A stretch of DNA of 64,000 nucleotides from Pectinophora gossypiella (GCF_024362695.1 NC_065426.1:10570236-10634235); one strand, 5' to 3'. Numbered from the stretch's first letter, positions 1 to 11,394 are shown. Notes: generated by a model from the sequence alone, not told the origin. A program made the numbers and translations.

Positions 1-90
1 ACGGTTGTTTTAGATTTTTGTTTAAAATTGATGTGTGTTCCATTTTTATGCTTGTCGATTACGCGTCCCTTTCCTTTTCGGCGGTCTTAC
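1..90 (-). repeat. MITE-C relic, cut by the window edge
   Basis: The reverse complement matches the left half of the MITE-C copy at 10185-10527, including the arm motif CCGAAAAGGAAAGGGACG. Only one arm and part of the core are in view. Confidence 0.7.
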
Positions 91-104
91 CGGCATGTCC
101 TTCA

Positions 105-165
105 AGTGTTCATCATCATCAATTTAAGAGCCACGCTCTTGTCGGTGCAGCATTTCTGTAAAATA
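105..165 (-). repeat. LINE-L 3' tail
   Basis: The block holding GAGCCACGCTCTTGTCGG, flanked by a CATCATCATCA tract, recurs at 34975 and 42660 and in reverse at 1930, 15420 and 40860. It is the 3' end of the LINE whose C-terminal coding part is seen at 15029-15450. The trinucleotide run is the 3' tail. Confidence 0.6.
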
Positions 166-900
166 CTCTAAATGCTACTTTCCTTCAAGTGTTGCCAGAG
201 GATAAAATACAAAGTTGTAAACTGCTGATAACCAGTTCGGCCAGCTAAACGCTCTCATCACCTGCCTGCGTCATCAGTTTTTGTAGCCTCCAGCCAAATC
301 GGCGACCATTATGATGATTTGACGCCTACAGCTCTTGGATACCGTGTGCAACGAAATTATAACATTTAGAAATAAGAATAAAATCGAAGCAAATGGGGTT
401 CCAGTTTCTGCTTATCGCGGTACGAAATAGGTGTGAGTTTATGTATGTGATCAGACTTATTAAATATGCAGCCACTTTTAAACAAAGCCCTAAAGATGAC
501 GTACAGAATGATGACAGCTATACATTCCTCGGAATAACAGAAAGAACTTGGGAACCAGTGATGTCCTTCCCTTGAATGTTCTCAAAGTGGGACTGTTCCC
601 GTTGTAAATAAGTACTCTTTAATAGTACCATATAGTACGGTTACTGCCTGCTTTTCTTTTTCAAATTGTTATTTCTTGTGTTAGCGATTGCGTAAATCTG
701 ATCTTTTGAGGGATATAGAAATAACACGGGATATTTTAAATATCTTTACTCCTTAATTTTAACAAAATCCTCTAACCCGACCGACATCGCACCATCGACT
801 CCCCTTTCTTACTTTTTAAAACTGCCTGCCTTACATCCCATTCATTAACCATCCTCCTTTCATACCATAAACAATCAAATATTAAAAAGAAATGGTGCGA
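166..900. other. No gene; a LINE-N tail fragment at about 390-450
   Basis: Nothing coding is supported here. Bases 390-450 resemble the 3' tail of LINE-N (compare 62990-63055: ATAGGCGTGAGTTTA). The 60-codon frame at 393 runs across this repeat and is not a gene. Confidence 0.5.
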
Positions 901-990
901 GGGTGGCGCCATCCCGCGGTTTTTTGGCGCGAAGGAACATTAAGCAGTTGTCATTTAGCGGAGAAAGGCGCGCTGGAGAAAAAATAATAA
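901..990. promoter_or_regulatory. GC-rich island with an E2F-like site (tentative)
   Basis: In otherwise AT-rich DNA this stretch has TTTTTTGGCGCGAA at 920-933, which fits the E2F consensus TTTSSCGC. GGCGCC and GGCGCGC occur nearby. No start codon or splice structure next to it could be tied to a gene, so a promoter is only a guess. Confidence 0.25.
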
Positions 991-1664
991 CAACAGGGAG
1001 TTTAACGGAGATTACTTTGTTAACGCGAGTAGGTACTAGAGTGAATTAGATAAAGTATTTTATCTGGTAAAGGGGCTTTTTTTTCACTTGTACTCTGGTC
1101 TTAGCTGCCTAAAGGTTAGGTTAGATAATAAAGCTCTTTTTACATAAGTTTTGCGTTTTTTTACTTGAGAACGACACACCACTGCCCGTAACCTACCCCG
1201 TAACACGTATTTAAACGGGAACCGCCGTGTGAGGCGCAGATTCCATAGCAACTTTACCAATATACCTAATTTATGTGATAGGTTGCAATTTTATCATAAT
1301 CATTCGCAATTAAATGTATTTTTTTTTATAAAAAAACCCGATCAGACTAATGTTTTAAGCTTCCCTGTGATAAAAAACATCTTAAACCTTTTTTACCAAC
1401 GTTACTTCACACAAAGACTTGAAAAAAGGCTTTAATAGGTGCCTTCAATCATTATTCCACGTTACAAATACAAGTATAATGCTGTATAGCTTGTTATACT
1501 TCATGTGAAGATGTTGTGAGGTTGTTTTTGTTAACGATTTATGCCGTGGTAAAATGTTGTTTGAAATGTCCCGCCGGGATTTGAGATATCCGTGAAATGG
1601 CAGATCAATTTTTATACTTTGTTTTTGAAGCTATGATAAAAATGCAGTAGAAACTGGACTTATC

Positions 1665-1845
1665 AAAAGACTTGCACCAATGAGGTATTAATTTATCTCA
1701 AGCGCAGTTTTCACTAACACAGTTGGCTCGACCATTTCAGACGGCGATACGGTTCACCACCGCGTTGGTCTAACAGAAACCTCGGTGAGGTGTGGGTACT
1801 TAGTTTATCTTGCGTTGGGATATAGTCGAGAGTATATAATGTTAT
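1665..1845 (+). repeat. SINE-2 body, head missing
   Basis: It carries the SINE-2 body (CACAGTTGGCTCGACC, then GGCGATACGG, then CTCGGTGAGGTGTGGG) as at 37200 and 19840. The tRNA-like head is absent, so this is a 5'-truncated copy. Confidence 0.65.
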
Positions 1846-1927
1846 CAAAAGACCAAATCATTTATTGATTTGTAGGGTCTGCGGGGCGGAAGGCAAGAGG
1901 GAAACCACTGCCCTATTTTCCCTAAAA

Positions 1928-1985
1928 AGTAGCATCAAAAATGCTACACCGACAAGAGCGTGGCTCTTAAATTACTGATGAGGGT
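1928..1985 (+). repeat. LINE-L 3' tail
   Basis: It contains CCGACAAGAGCGTGGCTC followed by TTAAATTACTGATGAGG, the same 3' end as at 40860-40900. Confidence 0.6.
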
Positions 1986-2110
1986 TAGTTAAGTCGTTGA
2001 AACTCATTGAAATGCTTCTTTACTAAATACTAAATACACTAAGGGTGCAGTCTCCGCAAAATTCGCCGTTCATTCTATTTACCATCAAAGTCCTGTTTAA
2101 AGTTCGTTCC
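1986..2110 (+). repeat. Repeat N, uninterrupted copy
   Basis: About 120 bp match the two halves of 12985-13270 (GTCGTTGAAACTCATTG, later GTGCAGTCTCCGCAA). In that second copy a B2 retroposon splits the repeat. This copy shows the unfilled target. Confidence 0.6.
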
Positions 2111-2934
2111 TAGTTTTTTTTTTTTTGGTTTTCCCCGAAGGGTAAGGCAAAGGGAACTATGCCCATACAGCCATGTCTTACGTATTTTTTTTCTTGATGA
2201 TTAATGAAATGATGAAAGGTGATGATGATGAAACCTAAGCCCCCACCCTCGGAGTAGACTCCTACTCCGAACCCTCAAACGAATGAACTCGAAAGTCCGC
2301 ATAAACTTTCGAGTTATGAAGCGGCTTCTTGACACGAAGCGAAAATAGGCAGATACACTTTGTTTATTGAATACTCCAATATAATAACACTCGCGAATGT
2401 CTTCCGACTAACTTAATGCGATCATCAACCACAAAACACCACTTCGTATTAATTATTTAGATTATTCAATGAAGAAAGCAACTGTCCCGTTCCCGTTTCC
2501 CGCCAAAAAGCCCAGAAGTCTGTTATTGATATTATTTTATTATCTTGTTTTTTTTTTATTTTTTTTAATAATATAACATAAACAGCCTATACATCCTGGG
2601 TACAGGCCTCTCCTCAATCATCCACGCTACTGCGGTTCTTAATGTTTTTGTTTTTTTAGGTTATGTTTGCTCTGTGTATATTTTTTGTTTTTTGAGAAAT
2701 AATAAAAAAAAACACGATATCACTCCACCTCACAGTCTATAAGTCAAACTAAGTATTTATCTAACATAACTAACTGTGTATGTATGTGCATATGGCTAAG
2801 CGCACGGCCGCTTTTTGCGCAGTGTCATCATCGCGGTTAGATCATATTGTACAAGGTCAAGTATAAAGTTGTGCTTATAGATCCTATTGCGGCGGAAAAA
2901 CATAAATTGTAAGATGACTTAAATTGTTCAATTG
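2111..2934. other. No gene; two small hairpins and a B2 fragment
   Basis: Adjacent inverted repeats lie at about 2249-2272 (TCGGAGTAG / CTACTCCGA) and 2286-2315 (AACTCGAAAGT / ACTTTCGAGTT). At 2560-2640 there is a minus-strand B2 end (CATAAACAGCCTATACATCC, then CAGGCCTCTCCTCAATCA). The rest is AT-rich with homopolymer T runs. Confidence 0.5.
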
Positions 2935-3000
2935 TGCAATGGCGGCTTACCATAGGACTGAGCATACCGGTTTTCTTATACCATGGCATCGGTGACTTTT
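2935..3000. repeat. MITE-H terminal fragment
   Basis: AATGGCGGCTTACCATAGG and TTCTTATACCATGG match the right end of the MITE-H copies at 50200-50255 and 62398-62445. The left end is not found. Confidence 0.55.
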
Positions 3001-3249
3001 ACACAGAAATATACCTGTGTTATTAGTTATTACACTGTGTTAACCGTTCTGTCGTTACTGCAAAATTTAAAACGACGTTCATAGCAGTTCTGTCAGATTT
3101 AGTACGCTAGTACGACGGTTATTACCTTTCTGTTCATCAACGTGTTAAGACTGTAACAGCAGCTACTTTTGTTTTTGAATTACGCAATAAGAACATAGCA
3201 CGTGTTCACCTGTTTCTCTCCCCGGACGTGACTTAAAACAACATAAAAT

Positions 3250-3505
3250 ACATGGCAAGCTCACAACTTTATCCCAATGGTAGTCAAAGGTACATCCATC
3301 GCAAGATGAACTAAGTACCCACACCTCACCGAGCTTTCTGTTAGACCAACCGTGATAGGTGAGCCGTATCGCCGTCTATAATGGTCGAGGCAACTGTGTT
3401 AGTGAATACTGCACTTAAGATAAATTAATAACTCATTGGTGCAAGTCCAGTACCGCGGTTCGAGCCGCCGGCGGTCCCTGTTTTAGCAAGCTGGTAAACT
3501 ACAGG
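3250..3505 (-). repeat. SINE-2, near full length with tRNA-like head
   Basis: In reverse it starts with a tRNA-like head (ACCAGCTTGCT, then the B-box-like GGCTCGAACCGCGG) and runs through the SINE-2 body (CACAGTTG, GGCGATACGG, CTCGGTGAGGTGTGGG). It is the same family as 37105-37300 (plus strand). Confidence 0.65.
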
Positions 3506-3750
3506 ACCACAGAAAAGGAATTACGACGTTTCTTGCATGATGGACTTACTACACGCCAGGGTCGGTGTTACCAGATTCACTTGAAATTCCACTTCGCACA
3601 GTTTGCACCTCAGTGTTGCCATAAATCGTACCGAGTTACCCAATTTATTGGCTATTAATTTTATTTCCAACATTTACGACACGATTGGTTTTACATAACT
3701 ATTGAAATATTTTGCTCATCTCATTTCATTCGTAGATTTATGCATGATAA

Positions 3751-3937
3751 GGCCCTGCGCAGACGACAGACTATCCGTGACGCACTTTTTAGTCTGTGAA
3801 AATATAACCTATGCAATTATATGCAGTAACGCGCCGGACTTTTTGCGCGTCGTGTGCGTTACTGCATATAATTGCATAGGTTATATTTTCACAGACTAAA
3901 AAGTGCGTCACGGATAGTCTGTCGTCTGCGCAGGGCC
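3751..3937. mobile_element. Hairpin MITE with TAA duplication, PIF/Harbinger-like
   Basis: A 187-bp element has terminal inverted repeats of 82 bp that pair without a mismatch by eye (3751-3832 with 3856-3937). The loop is 23 bp. It begins GGCCCTGCGCAG and ends with the complement. TAA flanks both sides (3748-3750 and 3938-3940). A 3-bp TWA duplication and GG-starting TIRs are typical of PIF/Harbinger derivatives. It has no coding capacity. Perfect arms suggest recent insertion or arm correction. Confidence 0.8.
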
Positions 3938-3940
3938 TAA

Positions 3941-4272
3941 AATGTCGGAGTTGTTTTTCTTGATTAAAATTCATAAATAAGTTAAATAGAAGAAAGACAA
4001 TTCGTCAGTTTTACACCAGTCTTTATTAACAACATTTTCATAATTTATCTTATCTTTGCCTTGGGAGTTCTCATCTTACGAATTCCACAGATAGCACAGA
4101 AAATATTCAATAATTAACTTAATTAAACCTAATATAATCCTCAGCAAGAATCACTATACACACAGTTCCCATAGATATTCGTGACTATAATAATTACAAG
4201 CCATCAACATCAACTCAGGCATGTGAATTGCGGTGAACGAAGGTCGTATATCATCATAATAAAGTTGTGTTT
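3941..4272. other. No gene recognised
   Basis: AT-rich unique-looking sequence with no motif I can support. Confidence 0.4.
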
Positions 4273-4283
4273 AATTTAGACGA

Positions 4284-4707
4284 TACCCAACCGGGCTCCC
4301 TCAGGCCTGTTGTCTTAAATTTTGTACCGAGTGAGAGCCCTCAGCGCTTCCCATTTGTCCAGCCAAATAGTTAATGCCACTTGTAAGAAATCACGCCAAA
4401 TAATATTCTTTTACAAAAAAAAAGTTATTATAAAGTTACTGATTATTTAGAAGATATGAATGCATGGGATTAACTGTCTGAGAACTGATATTAGGCAGCT
4501 AAATTACTCAATTGTATAATTGTTGTTTTTTTAAAAACGTCTAGGGCCCTGTGCCGAGGTTTTTCTTGCAGCTTCTTTTCCCCGGCTATACAGGTTGTGA
4601 GAAGCTGCAGTAGTTTTAGGCGGGTGAGACGTTCGTTATGTAAAAATTGACGATTCAAAGTGTAACTATGTTACCTACTGAACAAAGATATTTTTGAATT
4701 TGAATTC
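4284..4707 (+). mobile_element. LINE-K plus LINE-D composite between 11-bp direct repeats
   Basis: AATTTAGACGA occurs at 4273-4283 and again at 4708-4718, bracketing 424 bp. The left part (to about 4410) is LINE-K 3' sequence (GGCCTGTTGTCTTAAA, CATTTGTCCAGCCAAATAG). The right part is LINE-D (GGGCCCTGTGCCGAGG, CCCGGCTATACAGGTTG, ending TTTGAATTTGAATTC). The single TSD pair around both suggests one element landed inside the other or that they moved together. Confidence 0.65.
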
Positions 4708-4718
4708 AATTTAGACGA

Positions 4719-4800
4719 CCATTACAGACGGCGATATGGCTCACAAAGTTAGTCTAACCGAAAGCTCGGTGAGTTGTGGGTACATAGTTCATTTTTCTAT
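4719..4800 (+). repeat. SINE-2 fragment
   Basis: CAGACGGCGATATGGCTCAC and CTCGGTGAGTTGTGGG are SINE-2 body motifs. This fragment was the target of the insertion just upstream. Confidence 0.55.
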
Positions 4801-6752
4801 TGAGGTTTATATGTTTATGTGTGTTGTTGTATTTAATTTCTATAGGTGAAAAGATGGATAAGATGACACAAGAGAAATCAAGCTTCTAGACACTAAACAG
4901 GGTCCAGCCAGCACAGCGACCTTCTTTTATTCGGTGTGTAGCAATGTTATTTCTAACGATTACCTAATAGCCATTAGATATTCTAAGCTCGGAGATTCAA
5001 AGAAAAAATGTTGAAACAAAATGTGGTTTGACTCAAAATAGTACTTTAATGCCCTACATGTATCTAAGTGCAGTGTAGTGGGTCGAGACAAGTTCTTATA
5101 ACACTAAGGCTGCCCACGACTTTTTGTCACGATAGTCGGGCCAAATTTTCCTCCGATTCTTATAACCGATTATGTGACCGTCTCAACGCACACCCCCGTC
5201 ATTTTTGTATGTGCCTGTCGAGGGAGCAACACGTAAATCCTCAAATATCTAAGAGTAACTGGTACCTATTGACGATATTTATGTCTTGTCTCTCTGATTA
5301 AGCAAAGTGTTATCAAAGATAACCGTTAAGCCAAACAGACGTTTAAGTCTGAAGAAGTACTGTAAGTAGTCGGAATTCGGATAGAAGAGTTTATTTTCCA
5401 TACTTATCACTTTCCATATTCCCAAACTATGCACCAGCTCCTAGACCCGAAGAGTCCTGGGCAAGGTAGAATCTGAAGTTGGTTTGTATTTCAAATCTTG
5501 CGCGTCTCGAAGAGAACTTGGCCTCATTTTTAACAGTAACGGTTTTAGTGGAATTATTTTTTTAAGGTATAAGTTTCTTACGTCGTAATTACAATAAAGT
5601 TTAAATTGTTATTGCATGAAACTAATTGATACAGAAATTATTATGGATTTTATTTAGTTCGTGTCGGCAAAGGTTTCCCAATAGGTCATGTGTGGAATTA
5701 ACATCGTTTTTTTATTTTAAAATGGCAACCCAAAGGGCAAAATGGACACGAATCCGCATTTTTTTGTTAATATTAAGTATAATTAATATGATAATATTAA
5801 TACTATTACGGTTTAAGTAATTTTCTCACGTTAATTAAAGGTTAAGAACTCTTAAAAATAAAGTACTATTACCTATTATTTAACCCAACATGTTATAAGG
5901 AATATTTGTGAAATATTTTTAATATAACAAGTATTATACCTTGTCCTTTTCTGTTTTGTTTCTCTTCCTCATAATAAAAAAATAGGAATGACAAACGTTG
6001 AATATATAATTTTTATTTACCTTCATACTTAGTATAGTACCTACAAAATGTCTCGTACGTATAATTTGCGTTAATTTCGAGAACCAATGAATGTATTCGC
6101 ATGCAGTTTTTAATAATAAAAAGCAATTTATTCAAATAATACTACATTTCTGTCAGTAACACATATAAGTACTTAGGAATATATTATTACTTGCGTTAAC
6201 CTCATATAAAAAAAAAACATTTTTGATTGTTTATAGTATACATATTTCCCGCTTAAAGTTGGGACCCTCGCTCAATAGATGGCATAAGTGTAGCGGTGAT
6301 CGAAATTATTATTTTTCTCATAGACAAACTAAACTAAACAAGCTCTACACCTTTTTGCCACTACTTGAAGGTTTCGAGAACCTACAAACAATAAAAAATA
6401 TTATAAATCCTTCCTATTTTTTTCAGGTTTACTCTGGGACTGAAGTTACGTCCCCTTTTCGTTACAAATAAACATTTACAAAACTTTTTTTATGAGCTTA
6501 ATGTTTTCAGAATTTCTCTTAGAATAAAATAGAGTAAAAAACGTACACAGGCAAAACCGAGTAGAGGCTAGACGTTTAAAAAAATATATCATCAACCTTT
6601 AACTACGGAAGTACCGATCAAAAGCCGTCAAAGTTTCGACACATCCCTAAACTAAAATAAAATATTATGTCGAAATCACATTACCCTCAATTACATGTAA
6701 CAACTTGTATTACTATATTATGTATGTCAATGTATGTATTAAGGATGTACGG
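4801..6752. other. AT-rich stretch, no gene recognised
   Basis: Short open frames (for example 5068-5301 and 6223-6471) have no domain-like content, no splice support and no similarity I recognise. No repeat family of this window was seen either. Confidence 0.45.
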
Positions 6753-6763
6753 TCTAAATGCGT

Positions 6764-6833
6764 TTGTCCGGCCAAGTAGTTAATGCCATCTGCGGCAAAT
6801 CTACAATAAGCCAAGTCAAGTCAAAAAAAATAA
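6764..6833 (+). mobile_element. LINE-K, very short 5'-truncated insertion with TSD
   Basis: Seventy bases of LINE-K 3' end (CCGGCCAAGTAGTTAATGCC, ending AAGTCAAAAAAAATAA) sit between two copies of TCTAAATGCGT (6753-6763 and 6834-6844). The A-rich tail lies at the right, so the insertion is plus-strand. Confidence 0.85.
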
Positions 6834-7139
6834 TCTAAATGCGTCTCCATTGTAGTATTTTTTCAATTTGTTCTCCGATCACTTCGACACTGACAGTTAG
6901 GGTTGTAAGATTAAGCGACCCGTTGCCAAAACCAAAAAAAAATATGTGAAAAATACTATATAACCCGGAAGAGGACAGACCCGTCAAATGACAACTTTTT
7001 ACAAAACGACACAACGAAAACGTATCGTTTTGCCGTTTCGGACCGCAAGCGGTTCGGACCAAATCGAGTACTGCTCTTTTTGAATGGTTCGCTTTCCACT
7101 GCTATGGTTGGAGTAGGACTGGCCACTCTCATGCCTGAT

Positions 7140-7220
7140 GTCTTATTTTTTTTTACCGGGAGAGTCCCCAGTTAATGCCATTTGCGCCAAATCTACAATA
7201 AATCACGTCAAAAAAATTTT
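7140..7220 (+). repeat. LINE-K 3' fragment
   Basis: AGTTAATGCCATTTGCG and TCTACAATAAATCACGTCAA match the LINE-K 3' end. No clear TSD was seen. Confidence 0.55.
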
Positions 7221-7254
7221 GCGGTTTGACAACTAGTCGATTCGAAGCACAGGG

Positions 7255-7600
7255 TATAATGGTAGATCACGAGTCCTGTAGACTCTTCCTAATTTTATTT
7301 TGGATTATACCTGTCGCTTTCTTGTACGCCGAAAAGGAAAGGGACGGACGAGTGACAGCTGTTAATTTTAAAATGAATGAATAACCCGGGCTAATCAAAT
7401 AGGCATATCGCCGGTATGCAACACGTTTGAAGTGTGCTGTCAATTTAATCCTGAAGGGTTATTGGCCAATTTTGTTTATAAATTCAAATTTAAAAGTATC
7501 TTTATTCAGTAGGTAACATAGTTACACTTTGAATCGTAATTTTTGACATAACAATCGTCTGATCGACCTAAAACTACTGCTAAATAAAAACTTGTAAGTC
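7255..7600. repeat. Degenerate MITE-C, then a LINE-D fragment
   Basis: The 7255-7460 part has MITE-C pieces (GAAAAGGAAAGGGACGG, AATAACCCGGGC, AAGTGTGCTGTCAA) in scrambled or deleted form. The 7485-7600 part has the LINE-D border (TTCAAATTTAAAAGTATC, then CAGTAGGTAACATAGTTACA). Confidence 0.55.
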
Positions 7601-8587
7601 GATTCGTCCCGTTGTCCGAAAAGCATAAAGACCCTATTTGACTATGTTAGGTAGGGGCTATTAAGCACAACACTACTCTCTATTATGTAGTAAACATGTA
7701 TGTATGTATATGTACATTGTATGTATGTGTGGAGGAAACGGTCACGGTCAGGTACGACTTTGGTGACCTTAGTAGCTGCGCGTGAGTCTAATAACAGGTT
7801 GCATGCAATTGTCTTGGGACTTGAGAACTTAAAGGGCATGTGGGGAGGTCTTGGAAACTACTTTGAAGTGGGTAGGTATATCTATATATCTCATATATCT
7901 AATTCTCTATACCTTTTGCGTTATAGCAAGGTGCGTACGCGCAGGACAGAAAAGAGTATAGCTTAGTTCGAAAAAGACAGACTAAGAAAGTGTACTATTC
8001 AGACAACTGTCACAGAATAGAAAATGTCGATTTTAAAAAAAAAATAACAAATAACACTATAATATAACATAGTAACACGCCTGTATCTCGGAAGGGGTAG
8101 GCAGAGGATTTTTTCTTTAAATTGCTTTTATGATATCCCCAGCAAGTTTCGAACCGCACTACAGTAATACAGTAGCACTTATAGTGTTAAATCAAATTCT
8201 AGGTACAAGTTGTAACCGGTATAAAAGCCCGTGCCTCTATTTCTCTCGCCATGTCCCTTGCTAGTTGCAAAAAGCAGACCAATTAAAATATCGGCACCAT
8301 TCTCGCACTGTCGCCATGCGCAGGCGCTTACCAAACGGTAAGCAAAAAATGTCACATGTGAAGCAATAGTTAGTACAGTAGCACAGTTCAGTGCACTAAA
8401 TAATAAATACATTTTAAAAAGGCCATATCGAAACTATTCTTCTAAAAAAGGCATTATTCAAATTGGCACAAATGTCCAATTGTCCTGAAAGTTAGTGGGC
8501 CCAGTTGCCACCTTCAGAAAAATGTTAAACTGGACCTGTGAGACGAGTTAGCTGACTCTTGGCCTACAGAAAGATTAGAGTTAATAA
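7601..8587. other. No gene; (GTAT)n-like microsatellite near 7690-7730
   Basis: A short run of TATG/TGTA units is present near 7690-7730. Open frames on both strands overlap it and are not supported as genes. At 8404-8490 GGCCATATCGAAACTATTC is a weak match to MITE-M. Confidence 0.4.
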
Positions 8588-8790
8588 TTCCGTGCTTAAG
8601 AAGGCACGTTAAGCCGAAGGTCTCGGTTACTACTTACTGATGTAAGTACGTAGTGTTTGAGCTATGTCAGGGGTTTTTGTCGACTAGCCTAAACGCCAGC
8701 ACCAACCCGCAGTAGAGCAGCGTGGTGGAGTACGTTCCATACACGCTCCGGTTGTATGAGGGGAGACCTGTGCCCAGCGGTGTTTACTAG
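8588..8790 (+). repeat. SINE core joined to a B2 tail (hybrid)
   Basis: It starts with the shared core (CCGTGCTTAAGAAGGCACG), continues with the SINE-1 body (ACTTACTGATGTAAGTACG, GCTATGTCAGGGG) and ends with the B2 tail (CACCAACCCGCAGTAGAGC, GGAGACCTGTGCCCAGC). It therefore combines pieces found separately elsewhere in the window. Confidence 0.55.
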
Positions 8791-9084
8791 TTTTGTTATT
8801 ATCTTGACTTCACCTTCAGGGTAGGCAGGTGGATATTTATATATTTCTAATTACTCAAGTGTTCTCATTTAAACCATAATTACATCTCGATAAACATAGT
8901 AGGTACTTTTATATACTAGCAGTACCTCAGGCTAAAATTAATCTGCGATAATACATATATTTAAATGAAACTACATTCAAATGAAGGTCAGGACAAGTGG
9001 TAATTTGTACAAAATTATTTAGTTGTTGTGGATTTTTTTTAATAATTACGGGTCAGTCACTTCACTTCTTGTTGTTTATGTCTG

Positions 9085-9549
9085 TGTCGTGGCCAGAACT
9101 TAGAATTGATCATTTCATGAAATGGTCATATTTCTTGAAACGTCAACGTTTAATGATATTTCAATCAACGTTTGGCCATATCGTGTCTATGCTATGTGGT
9201 GTAATAAAATTGCGAATAGTCGATTAATTTCTTAAGTTCAAAATTATGTACCTATTCGATATGGAAAATTGTATAATAACATCGATTCATCGATTATAAT
9301 ATCAATCAAGTTTTAAATATAATCGACACCAGCGCCACTACCGATGGATACAGTTACTAATTTTAAGATATGATTGCCAACGTTTGGCCATATCATGAAG
9401 TAATCATACATTTAGTTGCCCATATCGTTAAGCGTTTTGTGTTCATTGATCTGGCCAAACTACACCATGATGTGGCCAACGTGTGATATTCTATTTTATG
9501 AAGTATGACCATTTCATGAAATGATTAATTATAAGATCTGGCCACGACA
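9085..9549. mobile_element. MITE-Q, TIR TGTCGTGGCCAGA
   Basis: The left end TGTCGTGGCCAGAACTTAGA and the right end, its near complement (TCTGGCCACGACA), face inward over 465 bp. CATTTCATGAAATG palindromes lie near both ends. GTTTGGCCATATC recurs inside. A partial copy starts at 42149. No convincing TSD was seen. Confidence 0.6.
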
Positions 9550-9559
9550 TATGCACCGT

Positions 9560-10180
9560 TTATGAACGATGATTCTGCCAAACGTCAAAATTAACATTAT
9601 TCAAATTGCACTATATTCTTACTTTTTATTACACAGATTTCAAAGGTAGGTTTAGTTTTATTAAAACTGCGATGATAAACAGCATAATAATAAATGCTTA
9701 CTTTCATTCTAATATTTTTCCTTTATATGAAATTATCAAACCTCCTCTTTAACTTCAAATTACTTTTTCCATAAATACTTTTAACCTATGGTAACCCCGA
9801 GTAGTGTGACCATGCGTCCGCCATCTCGCAAACCTGTCGAGACCGCATACCGCGCGCGCGTTGCGTCACCGCATGCGTTAGAAAAAAAAACTCGCGTTCA
9901 AGTGAAGGGTTCTGAACAGGTAATTAAGATTAATAACATTAATAAGTTATAAAATGCAGGCAAGTTTTTTATGAGGCACGTTTCGAAATGGTTGAAGCTT
10001 ATTATGCTTTACATAGTTTAGTAAGTACCTACGTAGTATAGTGGATGAATAGTGTGGAGGTATTATGTTTCTATTGGACTGGGAATAAAGGAAAAAATAC
10101 CGTACTGTATAGAATACGGTCAGCTGTTTATCATTTCTGTAATTATTTAGTTATGTAAATGTGGTAATACACTGCTGCTA
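9560..10180. other. No gene; CpG-rich patch at about 9810-9890
   Basis: The patch contains ACCGCGCGCGCGTTGCGTC and is followed by AACAGGTAATTAAG, which has the form of a splice donor. It could be a non-coding first exon but nothing downstream confirms it. Confidence 0.3.
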
Positions 10181-10184
10181 ATTC

Positions 10185-10527
10185 CTGTAGACAGCATCTA
10201 ATTTTAAGTTATATCTGTCATTTTCTTATCTGCCGAAAAGGAAAGGTACGGTTAATCGACAGGCATAAAATTTATGCAGTACACGTAAATTTTAGGTGAA
10301 AATTTAAAAAAGCCGTCCAAAAATTTATATTGGCCAATAACCCGACAGAATTAAGTTGACAGCACGCATCAAACGGGTTGCATATCAGCGAGAAGCCTAT
10401 TTAATTTGCCCGGGTTATTCATTCATTTTAAAATTAACAATTGTCAATCATCTGTCCCTTTCCTTTTCGGCGGATAAGAAAATGACGGGTATGACTTAAA
10501 ATAAAATTAGGAAGGGTCTGCAGGAAT
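10185..10527. mobile_element. MITE-C, near complete copy
   Basis: About 340 bp. The left arm reads GCTAATTCCTGTAGACAGC ... TTTTCTTATCTGCCGAAAAGG. The right arm is its inverse (CCTTTTCGGCGGATAAGAAAA ... GGTCTGCAGGAAT). The core has GGCCAATAACCCGACAG and GCCCGGGTTATTCATTC. Other copies lie near 1, 7255, 13303, 16333, 18375 and 42310. It has no coding capacity. Confidence 0.7.
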
Positions 10528-10799
10528 CTTTTTAATCTCCCTGGTCGTTCTGTTTAAAGATACTATGCATAATAGTTATAAATAACACTTCACCAACTTT
10601 TACATCTACTCTGAGATCAGACAAGTAATTGACTTGTTGCGTGCGCGCCGCAGACAGCGAGCTATGATTGGTAGATATTCACTAATGAACGATCGAAGAC
10701 GCTGGGAATATTTTAATTATGATTAATTGTTGTTAATACAATGCCTAACAAATTGGACACATGTGAACAAAAAAACTTTAATAAGTGGTCGTGACATTT

Positions 10800-11125
10800 A
10801 ATTTTATACCACTCGGACTTACGCATAAGGGGTAGCAAGCAACGCGCCTGCGTCGAATCCGGTGAGGACATATCACAAAAATCACTTTGTGATCCCTAGT
10901 TTGGTTAGACATTACAGGCTGATCACCTGATTGTCCGAAAGTAAGACGATCCGTGCTTCGGAAGGCACGTTAAGCCGTTGGTCCCGGTTACTACTTACTG
11001 ATGTAAGTACGTTGTCGTTACATGACTCTTGTCAGGGGTCTTTGGCGGCTCAATATTAACCCTGACAGCAGGGTTGACGAGGTTGGTAATCCACCTCATA
11101 ACCCACACGATAGAAGAAGAGTGAT
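10800..11125 (+). repeat. SINE-1, 5'-damaged
   Basis: It retains the body (CACTTTGTGATCCCTAGTTTGG, GGCTGATCACCTGATTGTCC), the core at 10951-10987 and the tail (CTTTGGCGGCTCAATA, GTAATCCACCTCATAACCC, AGAAGAAG). The tRNA-like head is mostly lost. A second decayed tail follows at 11160-11280 with the B-box-like GGGTTCGATTCCCGG. Confidence 0.7.
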
Positions 11126-11394
11126 AGGACTCTAGTTTCCAATACAATAAGCCACAAATATCAAACTTATTGGAAGAATCTGGGTTCGATTCCCGGCTCT
11201 ATAATAAATAACCCTGACTCCATTATTGATAAGGTTATTGACCTCACAACATACACGAGAGAGATTGATAGATATTATAACGTATTACAGGAAACTAGGA
11301 GTCCCGGGTTCGATTTCAAGTCGGTTCAATTGAGGAAACGTGCATTTCTGATTACTTGTGGTTCTGCTCTTATTTTTTTTTTTAATAACAAGTG

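Noticed and set aside
3751..3937. CRISPR-like or structural RNA hairpin
   Set aside because: A single inverted repeat with TAA duplication on both sides is better explained as a MITE. There are no direct repeats with spacers anywhere in the window.
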